Shown: positions 25,249 through 34,480, counted from the stretch's first letter. The stretch is DNA of 64,000 bases from Verrucomicrobiaceae bacterium (GCA_027490195.1 JAIXYN010000053.1:1-64000); one strand, 5' to 3'. Notes: generated by a model from the letters alone, not told the origin. Numbers and translations are program-made.

Positions 25249-25821
25249 TCGAAGAACGCCACGCGGCTGCAAAAAGGCCCGAACGTTATATTGGTGAGCC
25301 GCACGCCCACCGACATCTTCCTGCCGTCATACTCGAAGAACTGATCGGCCACCTCATCCTCTTTGCGGTCCGCGTGGTGGATGGCATTCTGGGGGTGTTT
25401 GGAGTATTGCGTTCAGGTTCGCAGACGTTGGCGGAAAACTCACGCGTGGGAGAGTCGCCCATGGAAGCCGACTCGCGGCGGTGGTGGGACCGACTCGACA
25501 ACCGCTGGTTCTGCCTCAGCCTGCTCCTGCTGGGGATCGCGGCGGCGCTCGGGGTGAGTCGGGAGTGGTAGCAGGGTGTGTCGGCGGGTTGACTCTTTTT
25601 GGGTACCCTTTCTGGCATTCAGTGCCCAGCAGAGCATTAAACAGCAAACTTTGACGCATCCAACCGGGCGAAACCCAAAATACCACCCAAAAATCGGCAT
25701 TTTTAAACCCACAATCCACCATCCAAGGCCAATTCACCCCTAAAAAGTCCATTTTCCGATTGTGATTTTCCAATTCGACCCCACTCTAACCCTCTAAATC
25801 GCAATTTTCACCCCAACCATC
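25249..25821. other. 573-base intergenic region before ilvB, with a doubtful short ORF
   Basis: No confident gene. One frame is open from the previous stop to 25571 and would encode, from a GTG at 25374, a 65-residue peptide ending in a membrane-like stretch (FCLSLLLLGIAAALGV); upstream codons in the same frame also read as hydrophobic protein (LIGHLILFAVRVVDGI). It may be a gene remnant. From about 25590 the DNA turns A/T-rich and should hold the ilv promoter and leader; TTGACT near 25589 is a possible -35. I saw no leader peptide with runs of branched-chain codons. Confidence 0.4.
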
Positions 25822-27549
25822 ATGAGCCAGCAAAAAATGGACGGCGCGCAGGCGCTCATCAAAACCCTCGCAGACCTCGGCATCGAGTACGTCTTCGGGT
25901 ACTCCGGTGGCGCAGCCATCCCGATCTTCGACGCGCTGCAAACCGTGAAGACGGACATGAAGTTCATCCTCGTCCGTCACGAGCAGGGTGCCGTTCACAT
26001 GGCTGACGGTTACGCCCGCGCCACTGGCAAGCCCGCCGTCGTTCTCGTCACCTCCGGCCCCGGCGCTGGCAACACCATCACCGGCCTCATGACCGCGCAG
26101 ATGGACAGCGTTCCGATGATCGTCCTCTGCGGTCAGACCGTCAGCTGGATGCTTGGCAAGGACGCCTTCCAGGAGGCCGACATCTTCAACATCACGGCCC
26201 CAGTCGTGAAGCACAACTACCTGATCAAGAGCTCCAATTCCTTGCCACGCATCGCCAAGGAGGCCTACCACATCGCCACCACGGGCCGTCCAGGTCCGGT
26301 TCTGATCGACATTCCGAAGGACTTCAGCCAGGGCGCCTTCACCGGCACCTTTGATGAGCCGATGGACCTGCCTGGCTACCATCCCGAAGACAACTTCAAG
26401 ATTGATCAGGCAGGCATCAAAGAAGCCGCACGTCTGCTCGCGGGTGCCCAGCGCCCCGTGATCCTCGCGGGTCAGGGCGCCATGATCGCCCGTGCCGACA
26501 AAGAACTGCTCATGCTGGCCGAGACCCTCAACTGCCCGGTCACCACGACCCTGCTCGGCAAGGGTGTCTTTCCGGAAACGCACCCCCTCTCCCTTGGCAT
26601 GCTCGGCATGCACGGCACCGCCTATGCAAACAAGGCCATCGTCGAAGCCGACCTCATCTTCAATGTCGGCTCCCGCTTCGATGACCGCATCATCGGCAAG
26701 CCGCACATGTTTGGCCGCAACGCCAAGCTCATCCACATCGACATCGATGCGGCGGAGTTCCACAAGATGATCAAGGTCGATGTCACCATCAAAGGCGACG
26801 CCAAGGCCGCGCTCAGCGATCTCCTTCCGCTGGTCGAAAAACTGCCCACCGAAGACTGGCTCACCCATCTCGACGGCTACAAGAAAAAATTCCCCCTCTC
26901 TTACAAGAAGCAGGGCGGTCTGCGCATGCAGCAGGTCATTGATGAACTTTACACCCTCACCAAGGGCAAGGCCATCATCTCCACGGACGTTGGTCAGCAC
27001 CAGATGTGGGCCGCGCAGTTCTACAAGAACGACAGCAGCTACCACTGGCTCAGCTCTGGCGGTGCCGGCACCATGGGCTTCGGCTTCCCTGCGGCCATCG
27101 GTGCGCAGCTCGCCTGTCCAGACAAGCTAGTCGTCTCCATCTCCGGTGATGGCGGCTTCCAGATGACCCTGTTTGAACTGGCAACCGCCGCCATCCACAA
27201 GCTGCCCATCAAGATCCTCATCTTGAACAACAGCTACCTCGGCATGGTCCGCCAGTGGCAGGAGCTCTTCTTTGAGAACCGCGAGAGCGGCGTTGATCTC
27301 ATCGGCAACCCCGACTTCGTCAAACTCGGCGAAGCCTACGGCATCAAAGGCTGGCACATCCGCCGCCCTGCCGATGTGGAGCGCGTCCTGCAGCAGGCCC
27401 TCGACTACAATGACGGCCCCTGCATCATCGAAGCCGAGTGCATCAAAACGGAAAACGTCTTCCCGATGATCCCTGCCGGTGCCGCTCTCGAAGACATGAT
27501 CACCGAAGCGCCTAAGCAGCGGATGGAGAAGCCCACTGGGTCCACGTAA
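25822..27549 (+). CDS. ilvB: Acetolactate synthase large subunit
   Basis: 575 residues, normal for the catalytic subunit. The N-terminal ThDP/pyrimidine domain has YVFGYSGGAAIPIFDAL and the catalytic Glu in RHEQGAVHMADGYARA. The central FAD/DHAP-like domain contains AGQGAMIARADKELL, and the C-terminal ThDP diphosphate domain has SGDGGFQMTLFELATA with ILILNNSYLGMVRQWQ. It condenses two pyruvates, or pyruvate and 2-oxobutyrate, in valine, leucine and isoleucine synthesis. The regulatory subunit gene ilvN follows after an interposed DNA methyltransferase gene. Confidence 0.97.
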   Translation: MSQQKMDGAQALIKTLADLGIEYVFGYSGGAAIPIFDALQTVKTDMKFILVRHEQGAVHMADGYARATGKPAVVLVTSGPGAGNTITGLMTAQMDSVPMIVLCGQTVSWMLGKDAFQEADIFNITAPVVKHNYLIKSSNSLPRIAKEAYHIATTGRPGPVLIDIPKDFSQGAFTGTFDEPMDLPGYHPEDNFKIDQAGIKEAARLLAGAQRPVILAGQGAMIARADKELLMLAETLNCPVTTTLLGKGVFPETHPLSLGMLGMHGTAYANKAIVEADLIFNVGSRFDDRIIGKPHMFGRNAKLIHIDIDAAEFHKMIKVDVTIKGDAKAALSDLLPLVEKLPTEDWLTHLDGYKKKFPLSYKKQGGLRMQQVIDELYTLTKGKAIISTDVGQHQMWAAQFYKNDSSYHWLSSGGAGTMGFGFPAAIGAQLACPDKLVVSISGDGGFQMTLFELATAAIHKLPIKILILNNSYLGMVRQWQELFFENRESGVDLIGNPDFVKLGEAYGIKGWHIRRPADVERVLQQALDYNDGPCIIEAECIKTENVFPMIPAGAALEDMITEAPKQRMEKPTGST

Positions 27550-27558
27550 TCACGTAAG

Positions 27559-27576
27559 CGCACTCGTTCGAGTGCG
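27559..27576. repeat. 18-base palindrome after ilvB
   Basis: CGCACTCG-TT-CGAGTGCG is a perfect palindrome in the 38-base gap between ilvB and the methyltransferase gene. It resembles the other short word-palindromes in the window. Confidence 0.65.
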
Positions 27577-27587
27577 GCGATGGCTCG

Positions 27588-28373
27588 ATGAAATCCAACC
27601 GCATCATCCACGGCGACGCCCTGCTGGAACTCCAAAAGATTCCCGCAGCCGTCGCCCAAGCCATCATCGCCGATCCGCCTTACTTCAACGTTCTCGAAGA
27701 TGAAGCCTGGGACACCCAATGGAAAACAGCCGCCGACTACCTCGCCTGGTGCGATGAGTGGGTGGCGGAATCCATGCGCGTCCTGCGCGATGACGGCCTG
27801 GCCTTCATCTTCGGCCAGCTAGGCAAACGCGAGCACACTTTTCTGCACCTCATGTCACGACTCAGTCTAACGCACCAGTTTCACGATCTCATCATCTGGG
27901 ATCGTGCGGTGGGCTATGACGAGCGCCGCGACAGCTTCACCCCGCAGTACGAAATGGTCCTTGTCCTGCGCAAAGGCGATGACGTGAAGTTCAACAAGGA
28001 CGCCGTGCGCATCCCGTATGATGCCGCCACCATCGAGCTCTATCTCCGCGACAAGCGCTACAAGGACATGGACGCCCGCCGCGCCCATCTCGAAAAAGGC
28101 AAGTATGCCACCAACATCCTGCGCGTGCCCAGCCTCAAAGGCATCTCCAAAGAAAAGTGTGGCCATCCCTCGCAGAAGCCGATCAACCTCATCGACAAAC
28201 TCATCGCCTGCTCAACCGACGCCGGCGACCTCGTCATCGATCCCTTCCTCGGTTCTGGCACCACCGCAGCAGCGGCTCAGCGCCTCCAGCGCCAGTGGCT
28301 CGGAATCGAGAAAGACGCCAGCTACGTCGAGATCGCACAGCGCCGACTCCAGTCCGACGAACTCCCCCTTTAA
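27588..28373 (+). CDS. Site-specific DNA methyltransferase (beta-class, N6-adenine type)
   Basis: 261 residues. The catalytic motif IV comes first (IIADPPYFNVLEDEAWDTQW, ~22) and the AdoMet-binding motif I last (DPFLGSGTTAAAAQRLQ, ~222), the beta-class order seen in YhdJ- and CcrM-like enzymes. DPPY favours N6-adenine methylation. The HPSQKP motif (HPSQKPINLIDKLI) just before motif I is typical. No restriction endonuclease gene is next to it, so it looks like an orphan methylase. It lies co-directionally between ilvB (38-base gap) and ilvN (18-base gap), so it should be cotranscribed with them. Codon and base use look like the host, which argues against very recent arrival. Confidence 0.9.
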   Translation: MKSNRIIHGDALLELQKIPAAVAQAIIADPPYFNVLEDEAWDTQWKTAADYLAWCDEWVAESMRVLRDDGLAFIFGQLGKREHTFLHLMSRLSLTHQFHDLIIWDRAVGYDERRDSFTPQYEMVLVLRKGDDVKFNKDAVRIPYDAATIELYLRDKRYKDMDARRAHLEKGKYATNILRVPSLKGISKEKCGHPSQKPINLIDKLIACSTDAGDLVIDPFLGSGTTAAAAQRLQRQWLGIEKDASYVEIAQRRLQSDELPL

Positions 28374-28391
28374 ATCAACCATCGAAATCCC

Positions 28392-28937
28392 ATGAGCGAA
28401 CGCATCCCCGCCACCACCGACAAAAAACCAGCACCGCAGGCTGACATCGTCAACATCCACACGCTCAGCGTCATGGTGAACAACCAGCCCGGCGTCCTCG
28501 GCCGCATCTGCGCCGTGTTCAGCCGCCGTGGTTTCAACATCGAATCCCTCGTCGTCTCCCAGACGCGCGATCCCCGCTTCAGCCGCATGACCATTGGCAT
28601 CAGTGGCCATCCCGAAGGCCTGCACCAGATCATCATGCAGGTGAACAAGCTCATCGACGTCATTCACTGCATCGAGCACACCGACCGCGACGCCGTCTCC
28701 AAGGAAATGGTGCTCGTCAAGGTCGCCGCCACTGCCGCTGAGCGCACCGAGATCCTCCAGATCATCGAGCACTACAACGGCAAGACCGTCGATCTTCAGG
28801 AAGACAGCCTCATCGCCCTGATCAGCGGCAACAGCGACAAACTCGACGCCGCCGTCCGCCTGCTGACCAAGTTTGAAATCGTCGAAACCGTCCGCACCGG
28901 CAAAGTCGTCATGGCCCGTGGCCTGACTGAGACCTGA
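28392..28937 (+). CDS. ilvN: Acetolactate synthase small (regulatory) subunit
   Basis: A 181-residue IlvN/IlvH protein. The N-terminal ACT domain (~20-95) is plain in HTLSVMVNNQPGVLGRICAV and FSRRGFNIESLVVSQT; a second ACT-like half follows (VLVKVAATAAERTEILQII). It binds valine at the ACT interface and gives feedback control of the IlvB catalytic subunit. Start at 28392 leaves a polar ~20-residue lead before the ACT domain. It is the last gene of the ilv cluster and is followed by a strong hairpin at 28971-29004. Confidence 0.96.
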   Translation: MSERIPATTDKKPAPQADIVNIHTLSVMVNNQPGVLGRICAVFSRRGFNIESLVVSQTRDPRFSRMTIGISGHPEGLHQIIMQVNKLIDVIHCIEHTDRDAVSKEMVLVKVAATAAERTEILQIIEHYNGKTVDLQEDSLIALISGNSDKLDAAVRLLTKFEIVETVRTGKVVMARGLTET

Positions 28938-28950
28938 GCGCTGCGCCTTG

Positions 28951-29098
28951 ATGACGAATGTCGAATGAATGAAGCCAGAATGCCCAGCTAGGGATTCTGG
29001 CTTCAAGATTTTCGCATGCTAAATGAATCAATGCATGCGTATCATTCACAGCATTTTTAGTCATTCGTCCTTCCTCATTCTGGTTTCGTCATTTTTTC
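28951..29098. repeat. ATGACGAATG-type repeat block with strong hairpin
   Basis: The ilvN-glycosyltransferase gap is filled by repeat-like DNA. ATGACGAATG at 28951 is echoed in inverted form near the right end (CATTCGTC). Inside it, GAAGCCAGAAT (28971-28981) pairs with ATTCTGGCTTC (28994-29004), with an additional CCC/GGG inner stem. It can terminate the ilv transcript, although no T tract follows directly. The same motif forms a hairpin at 52185-52214. Confidence 0.7.
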
Positions 29099-30391
29099 AT
29101 GCGCATCCTACACCTCACCCCCGGCACCGGCAATTTCCACTGCGGAAGCTGCCTGCGTGACCATGCGCTGATCAAGGCCCTGCGCGTGCGCGGGCATGAT
29201 GCACTCATGGCGCCTCTGTACCTTCCGCTGGTCACGGACCGCGAGTTTGGCACTCAGGAGCTGCCCGTGCAGATCGGTGGCATTTCATTGTTTTTGCAGC
29301 AAAAGTTCACCTGGTTTCACAAGCTGCCGCGGTTCGTCCATAACTGGATCAACAAGCCAGACCGACTGCGCCTGGCCTCCAAGCGCATGGGCATGACCAG
29401 CCCCAAGGTGCTCGGAGAAATGACGCTCGGTGCGCTGCTCGGCACCGAGGGCCGCCAGTGGGGTGAGTGGCATAAGCTCCTCGAATGGATTCGCGGTCAT
29501 GGCAAGTTTGACGTCATTTCCCTCTCCAACAGCCTGCTCACCGGCCTCGCCCCTGCCATTGAAAAAGAACTGGGCATTCCAGTAGTTTGCTCGTTGCAGG
29601 GGGAGGACAGCTTCCTCGACACCCTGCCGGAGCCCTACCGCACCCAGTGCTGGGAGGCCATGGAGCGCAACGCTCGCAGCATTCGCCGGTTCATTGCCCC
29701 CAGCCAGTTCTATGCCGATCACATGACCCAGAGGCTCGATGCTGGCAAAGCGCAGATCAAGGTGCTGCCCAATGGCATCGACACCACCGCCTTCACCACG
29801 GCATCCCCAGACCCGAACTGGCCCACCATCGGTTACTTCGCCCGTATGATCCACGGCAAGGGCCTCACCACCCTGGTGGATGCCTTCATCGACCTCGCTA
29901 AACGCGGCACCGTACCGCGCGTCAAGCTGCGCATCGGAGGCGCAAAGACCCCCATCGACGAAAAATACGTGGCGGGTCTCCAGAGCAAGCTCAAGGCGGC
30001 CGGACTCACCAACCGCGTGGAGTGGCACCCGAACGTCAGCTTCAAAGACAAGGTGCATTTCTTCCACGACCTCACCGTCTTCAGCGTGCCCGCCACCTAT
30101 GGCGAGGCCTTCGGCCTCTACGTCATTGAGGCAGTCTCCAGCGGCGTCCCCGTGGTGCAGCCTGACCATGGTGCCTTCCCGGAACTCATCGCCGCCACCG
30201 AAGGCGGTGTGCTCTGCAAGCCCGACGATGCCAAAGCCCTCGCAGACGCCCTCGAATCCCTGCTCAACGACGATGAGCAGCGCGAGAAGCTCTCCAAAAA
30301 CGGAATTTCCCGCGTTCGTCAGGAATTCAGCGCCACCCGCATGGCCGAGCGTTTCGAAGCCGTTCTCCAGGAAGCCGTGGCCTCCACGTAA
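29099..30391 (+). CDS. Glycosyltransferase family 4-like (group 1) protein
   Basis: 430 residues with the GT-B fold. The N-terminal acceptor half starts MRILHLTPGTGNFHCGSCLR, and the C-terminal donor half has IGYFARMIHGKGLTTLVDAF and ends in the EX7E region (YGEAFGLYVIEAVSSGVPVV). It would transfer a nucleotide-activated sugar to an unknown acceptor, probably for envelope polysaccharide or glycolipid. No membrane helix is seen. The gene is not in a visible polysaccharide cluster; a Minf_1886-like gene follows after 46 bases. Confidence 0.9.
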   Translation: MRILHLTPGTGNFHCGSCLRDHALIKALRVRGHDALMAPLYLPLVTDREFGTQELPVQIGGISLFLQQKFTWFHKLPRFVHNWINKPDRLRLASKRMGMTSPKVLGEMTLGALLGTEGRQWGEWHKLLEWIRGHGKFDVISLSNSLLTGLAPAIEKELGIPVVCSLQGEDSFLDTLPEPYRTQCWEAMERNARSIRRFIAPSQFYADHMTQRLDAGKAQIKVLPNGIDTTAFTTASPDPNWPTIGYFARMIHGKGLTTLVDAFIDLAKRGTVPRVKLRIGGAKTPIDEKYVAGLQSKLKAAGLTNRVEWHPNVSFKDKVHFFHDLTVFSVPATYGEAFGLYVIEAVSSGVPVVQPDHGAFPELIAATEGGVLCKPDDAKALADALESLLNDDEQREKLSKNGISRVRQEFSATRMAERFEAVLQEAVAST

Positions 30392-30437
30392 CCCGTGCAT
30401 TGACCCTGCCCTTCTCCGCTCCAATGTTTGCCTGCCC

Positions 30438-30851
30438 ATGACTTCCATCAGCTTTGGCGAGGCCGTACGGCGCTCGATTCAAAAAGACCCTCGCTACCAC
30501 CCGGCCGCCTACGAACTGGTGCGCGATGCGCTGCACATGGCCGCCAAAAAATTCCGCGATGAAAACGCCGACGACCAGCACGTCACCGGTCAGGAGTTGC
30601 TCGCAGGTTTCCGCGACTATGTGCTCCAGGAATACGGCCCCATGTCCACCATCATTCTCGACCAATGGGGCCTCCAGCGTGGCGAAGATGTGGGCAACAT
30701 CGTCTATAATCTGATCGACTGCGGCTACTTCGGTAAAAACGATGGCGACAGCATCGAAGACTTCGCCGGCGGCTACGACTTCGCCCTCGCTTTCTCCACT
30801 CCTTTCCTCCCTGCCTCGCTGCGTGAAGCGCACGAGAAAAAATCCTCATGA
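30438..30851 (+). CDS. Minf_1886-like conserved protein of Verrucomicrobia/Planctomycetes
   Basis: A 137-residue soluble acidic protein of unknown function. The ATG at 30438 opens MTSISFGEAVRRSIQKDPRY, then HPAAYELVRDALHMAA, VTGQELLAGFRDYVLQEYGP and DVGNIVYNLIDCGYFGKND. I recognise this wording as a small family confined to Verrucomicrobia and Planctomycetes; that recognition is from memory. The stop overlaps the start of the M16 peptidase gene (ATGA), so the two are translationally coupled. The frame is open far upstream, but this is a shadow of the glycosyltransferase gene. Confidence 0.85.
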   Translation: MTSISFGEAVRRSIQKDPRYHPAAYELVRDALHMAAKKFRDENADDQHVTGQELLAGFRDYVLQEYGPMSTIILDQWGLQRGEDVGNIVYNLIDCGYFGKNDGDSIEDFAGGYDFALAFSTPFLPASLREAHEKKSS

Positions 30852-33415
30852 AAAAAGTTTTGTCCCGTTCCTTGTCCACCCCATCAAGCGCCCGCACCGT
30901 TCCCTCATTGGACGCCAGCGTCACCACTCTGCCCAATGGCCTGGAGGTCATCGTACGCGAAGATCATGCCCACCCGCTCGTCAGCGTGCAGGTGTGGATC
31001 AAGGCCGGCAGCATGCATGAGGAGCAGCACACCGGTGCTGGCATCGCGCATTGCGTGGAGCACATGCTTTTCAAAGGCACCGAGAAACGCGACCCCGCGC
31101 AGATCTCCCAGGGTATCCAAGCACTCGGCGGCTACGTGAATGCCTACACCTCTTTCAACCGAACCGTCTATTGGATCGACGGCCTCGCTGAACACGCCGG
31201 CGGCTATCTTGACATCCTCGCCGACATGGTCCGCCATTCGAAATTCGATGCCGCTGAACTCGATCGCGAAAAGGAAGTCATCCGCCGTGAGATGGCCATG
31301 GACAACGACGACCCCGGCAGCGCGGTCCAGCATCTGATGCAGGCCACCGCCTTCCGCCAGCATCCGCTGCGCCATCCCATCATCGGCCATCGTGAAGTCT
31401 TCGATCAGATCACCCGTGCCGATGTTTACGGCTTTGTACAGCGCCACTACGTGCCCAACAATGCCTTCATCGTCATTGCCGGTGATGTCGAGACCTCCGA
31501 GGTCTTGGACACCGTGCGCAGCTTCTTTGGCGACTGGCAGCGCCGTGCCTTTGATCCCGTTTTGTTGACCGCAGAGCCGCTCCAGCATGGCAGCCGCTCC
31601 GCCGCCAAAAACTTCACCACCGAACTCACTCGCATCGCTCTCGGCTGGCAGATCCCCGGAGAAAACCATGCGGACAAACCAGCACTCGACGTGCTCGCCT
31701 TCCTGCTAGGCTCCGGCCGCAGTTCACGCCTCTACCAAGAGCTGCGCGAGAAACGCAGCCTTGCCCATTACATCTGGGCCGGTGCCTGGTGCGCACCGGA
31801 GGTCGGCCTCTTCAATGTCGAGGCGGAATGCAATCCCGCCGATGCTGAAAAGCTCAAGAAGGGCATGCTCGAAGTCATTGCCACCATGCAAAAAGTCGGA
31901 CCGGGCCGTGCCGAACTTGAAAAGGCCGTGTGCGCCACGCTCAACGGCCAGCTTCGCACGCTGAGCACCGTCAAAGGCCAAGCTGGCAGCCTCGGCAATG
32001 GCTGGCTGCTCTCCGGCTCACTCGACTACCAGCGCCAGTTCCTGAAATCCATCACCTCCCTTACGCCGGAGGTCATCCGTGATGCCGCACGCCGCTACTT
32101 GAACCCGGAAGCCATGAGCACCGTGGTCGTGGGCGATAAAGTTGAGACAGACAACAAGGCCAAATCCACCGCCGACTCCGCACGTCCCGATATTCAGCGC
32201 TTCAAACTCAAGAATGGCCTCATCCTGATCGTGGGAGAGAATCCACGCCTGCCGCTCATCAGCGTCCGCACCAACTTCCTCGCCGGTGTTCTCGCCGAAA
32301 CCGATCTCTCCGCCGGTGTGACACAGATCTCCGCGCAGATGCTGCTCAAAGGCACCAAGAAACGTGCGGCTGTCGAGATCGCCTCCGAACTCGAAAATCG
32401 CGGCGGCAGCCTCATCTGCTCCGCTGACGCGCACCGCTACATGATCGGTGCCGACGTCATGTCTGGAGATGAAGCCAACGCGCTCGACCTCGTGGCAGAT
32501 CTCATTCTCAATCCATCGCTGCCCCAGGCCCAGCTGGCTGAAGTGAAAAAGCGCCAGATCGCCAGCATCCTCGAAGAGCAGGAAGACCCGCTCACCGTCG
32601 CCATGCGCAAAGCAAGGCGCGAGATCTTTGCCGGCCAGCCCTTCCACCGCACTGCTCTCGGCACCGAGAAATCCGTGGCCGCGCTGAAGCTCACCGACTG
32701 CCGCGCCATGCTGCATGCCAGCTTCGCCACCGGCAACGGCGTCATCTCCGTCTTTGGCGATGTGCAGGCCTCCGTGGTGAAAGCGCAGGTGGAAAAAGCC
32801 TTCGCCAAACTGCCACACGGCAATCGTCAGATCGCCATGGGACGCGAGTACCACGCCAGCGCCAAGCCCGCCGCTTGGACCGAGCATCTCGACAAAGAAC
32901 AAGCCGTCATCGTCGTCGGCTTCCGCACCGTCGGCCTCGAAGATCGTGACGTGCATGCACTCAATCTCATTGATGAAGCCTGCAGCGACATGGGCAGCCG
33001 TTTGTTCAACCGCATCCGCGAAGAGCTCGGCCTCGCCTATTATGTTGGCGCGCAAAACTTCGCCGCCATGGGTGCCGGTGCCTTCTACTTCTACGTCGGC
33101 ACAGATCCCAAAAAAGTGAAGCTCGCCGAGAAAGAACTCATGGCCCAGATCAATGATCTCGCTAGCAACGGCCTTCATGCCGACGAGATTGACCGCGCCC
33201 GCGTCACATGGCGCTCCTCCTGGTTGCGTGCCCAGCAAGGCAACACCGCCATGGCGGACGTCTGCGCTTGGAATGAAATCAACGGCCTCGGCTGGGATCA
33301 CTACCAAAAACTCCCCGGCATCATGGCCGACATCAGCTCCAAAGAAATTCAACGCGTCGCCGCGAAGTACTTCGGAGAGAAGAAAGCCTTCATCGTACGC
33401 GTGCTGCCGAAGTAA
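30848..33415 (+). CDS. M16-family zinc metallopeptidase, two-domain fusion
   Basis: 855 residues containing two tandem M16 (insulinase/pitrilysin) units. The first (~25-430) is catalytic: the inverted zinc motif HxxEH is HCVEHMLFKGT (~62), and the distal Glu is in EKEVIRREMAMDND. The second (~440-855) lacks HxxEH (the matching place reads ISAQMLLKGTKK) and is the usual non-catalytic clam-shell half. Mitochondrial-processing-like peptidases have these halves on separate chains; here they are fused. No signal peptide is evident, so it may be cytoplasmic or exported by another route. Its start overlaps the previous stop. Confidence 0.93.
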   Translation: MKKVLSRSLSTPSSARTVPSLDASVTTLPNGLEVIVREDHAHPLVSVQVWIKAGSMHEEQHTGAGIAHCVEHMLFKGTEKRDPAQISQGIQALGGYVNAYTSFNRTVYWIDGLAEHAGGYLDILADMVRHSKFDAAELDREKEVIRREMAMDNDDPGSAVQHLMQATAFRQHPLRHPIIGHREVFDQITRADVYGFVQRHYVPNNAFIVIAGDVETSEVLDTVRSFFGDWQRRAFDPVLLTAEPLQHGSRSAAKNFTTELTRIALGWQIPGENHADKPALDVLAFLLGSGRSSRLYQELREKRSLAHYIWAGAWCAPEVGLFNVEAECNPADAEKLKKGMLEVIATMQKVGPGRAELEKAVCATLNGQLRTLSTVKGQAGSLGNGWLLSGSLDYQRQFLKSITSLTPEVIRDAARRYLNPEAMSTVVVGDKVETDNKAKSTADSARPDIQRFKLKNGLILIVGENPRLPLISVRTNFLAGVLAETDLSAGVTQISAQMLLKGTKKRAAVEIASELENRGGSLICSADAHRYMIGADVMSGDEANALDLVADLILNPSLPQAQLAEVKKRQIASILEEQEDPLTVAMRKARREIFAGQPFHRTALGTEKSVAALKLTDCRAMLHASFATGNGVISVFGDVQASVVKAQVEKAFAKLPHGNRQIAMGREYHASAKPAAWTEHLDKEQAVIVVGFRTVGLEDRDVHALNLIDEACSDMGSRLFNRIREELGLAYYVGAQNFAAMGAGAFYFYVGTDPKKVKLAEKELMAQINDLASNGLHADEIDRARVTWRSSWLRAQQGNTAMADVCAWNEINGLGWDHYQKLPGIMADISSKEIQRVAAKYFGEKKAFIVRVLPK

Positions 33416-33655
33416 GAAGAGCCAGTTTCACTACTCCTAGCGCGGGTATGGCGACAGCCCGCCCGTCTGCCAGCGCTCACGCCCTCAGCCCTTCAGGTAC
33501 TGAAACATGGTACTTTCCGGAAGGCGAGCGCGAACCGATTGTCTGACAGAGAACTGTGCAACCACACTACGCGGTTCCACCTGCATAGGCAACGCACACA
33601 CCCATCAGAGAATTTTTTCGTGACAAGCTATCGGGGCATTTGTTAAGCCTGTCAC
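33416..33655. other. Intergenic region with degenerate REP-like text
   Basis: No gene. GGCGACAGCCCGCCCGTCTG followed by CCAGCGCTCACGC near 33450 resembles a decayed copy of the GACAGACACTCCTGTCTGTC repeat with its CAGCGTTCACGC tail, and GGTACTTTCC near 33508 matches the GTACTT tail. The promoter of the following membrane protein should also lie here. Confidence 0.4.
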
Positions 33656-34093
33656 ATGAATCCATTTGAAGCCCCTGCCGCATCCTCTACTGAAATTCGA
33701 GACTTGAAGGCTGAGATCAAAGACTGGGCCCTCGGCATCCGCTATCTCTTTGCAGTGCTCAATGTGTTGCCGCTCTATTACTGCACACGCATGTTGCTGG
33801 CAGCTCCCAGGTTTCAAAGCATCTTCGAGGACATGCTGGTATCCAAAGACAAGCTGCCGGGCCTGACACAATTGATATTCGAATGGTCCATGCCTTTGCT
33901 GGGCGGCGTGTGGCTGCTGACGACTTTGACGATTGTCCTCATCTTCACCCTCGAACGAGCCCGCCATGTCTGGATCATGGCTGCCATATCGATGTTCCTG
34001 GTGATCGCAACCGGCCATCTCACTGCCACGGTGCTCGTTGAACCACTGATCACGGTGATCCAAAATCTCTCGGGCAGTGGAAATTTGCCCTGA
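33656..34093 (+). CDS. Hypothetical small membrane protein
   Basis: 145 residues, no family recognised. An N-terminal polar part (MNPFEAPAASSTEIRDLKAE) is followed by three hydrophobic segments: GIRYLFAVLNVLPLYYC (~28-45), LLGGVWLLTTLTIVLIFTL (~81-99) and VWIMAAISMFLVIATGHLTA (~104-123). The pattern suggests a three-pass inner-membrane protein. It lies directly before the tandem structured-RNA copies, and RNA copy 1 begins about 30 bases after its stop, so the RNA could be carried in this gene's 3' UTR. Confidence 0.72.
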   Translation: MNPFEAPAASSTEIRDLKAEIKDWALGIRYLFAVLNVLPLYYCTRMLLAAPRFQSIFEDMLVSKDKLPGLTQLIFEWSMPLLGGVWLLTTLTIVLIFTLERARHVWIMAAISMFLVIATGHLTATVLVEPLITVIQNLSGSGNLP

Positions 34094-34124
34094 TTGAAAA
34101 AAAACCGAACTTCCCCGCCAAACT

Positions 34125-34299
34125 TGGCCCGGCGGCTGCTCTATCACTCACTCAGTTGGGGCGAGAGCTTCACAAAAATTTCTCGGGTTCGCTCGAGGAA
34201 ACACACAACGAGCTGGAGAGTCGCTTCATGGTTGGGACTCTCTGGTCACCTAAAGGCCCGGAAGGATTTTGGTTGGGTCCTTCCGGGCCGAGTTGTTTT
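34125..34299 (+). ncRNA. Putative structured RNA, copy 1 (attenuator-like)
   Basis: 175 bases with an ungapped partner at 34496-34670. Helices in copy 1: a GNRA-capped hairpin (34157-34162 with 34167-34172, loop GAGA); a UUCG-capped hairpin (34179-34187 with 34192-34200); GAGAGTC/GACTCTC (34216-34222 with 34236-34242); and a 12-bp 3' stem (34255-34266 with 34278-34289) followed by GAGTTGTTTT. The 5' GGCCCGG (34126-34132) repeats the left arm of the 3' stem and could compete for its right arm, as in attenuators. Copies differ mostly by changes that keep pairing, including two double compensations in the 3' stem. The class is not one I recognise. Confidence 0.75.
34255..34299 (+). terminator. 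Terminator-like hairpin of RNA copy 1
   Basis: A 12-bp perfect stem GGCCCGGAAGGA/TCCTTCCGGGCC with an 11-base loop (TTTTGGTTGGG), followed by GAGTTGTTTT. The U run is interrupted, so termination strength is uncertain. Confidence 0.65.
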
Positions 34300-34480
34300 C
34301 ACACATCTCGGCAGCTTCCAAATGCAGACCTCAAAGGCATGGTGCGAAGCCTGAAGTGACCGACAAATCTTGGGATGATCTAAAATCGTTCTTGGGGAGA
34401 CATACCTACCCCACCACACACAGACGTCTGCCTTTAATGTCCATCTGCCCAGCAGAAGAGAAAAATGATTCTGGTCCGCA

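Noticed and set aside
25590-25821. Leader-peptide attenuator for ilvB
   Set aside because: No short ORF with runs of Leu, Val or Ile codons and no clear terminator/antiterminator pair was found in the A/T-rich leader.
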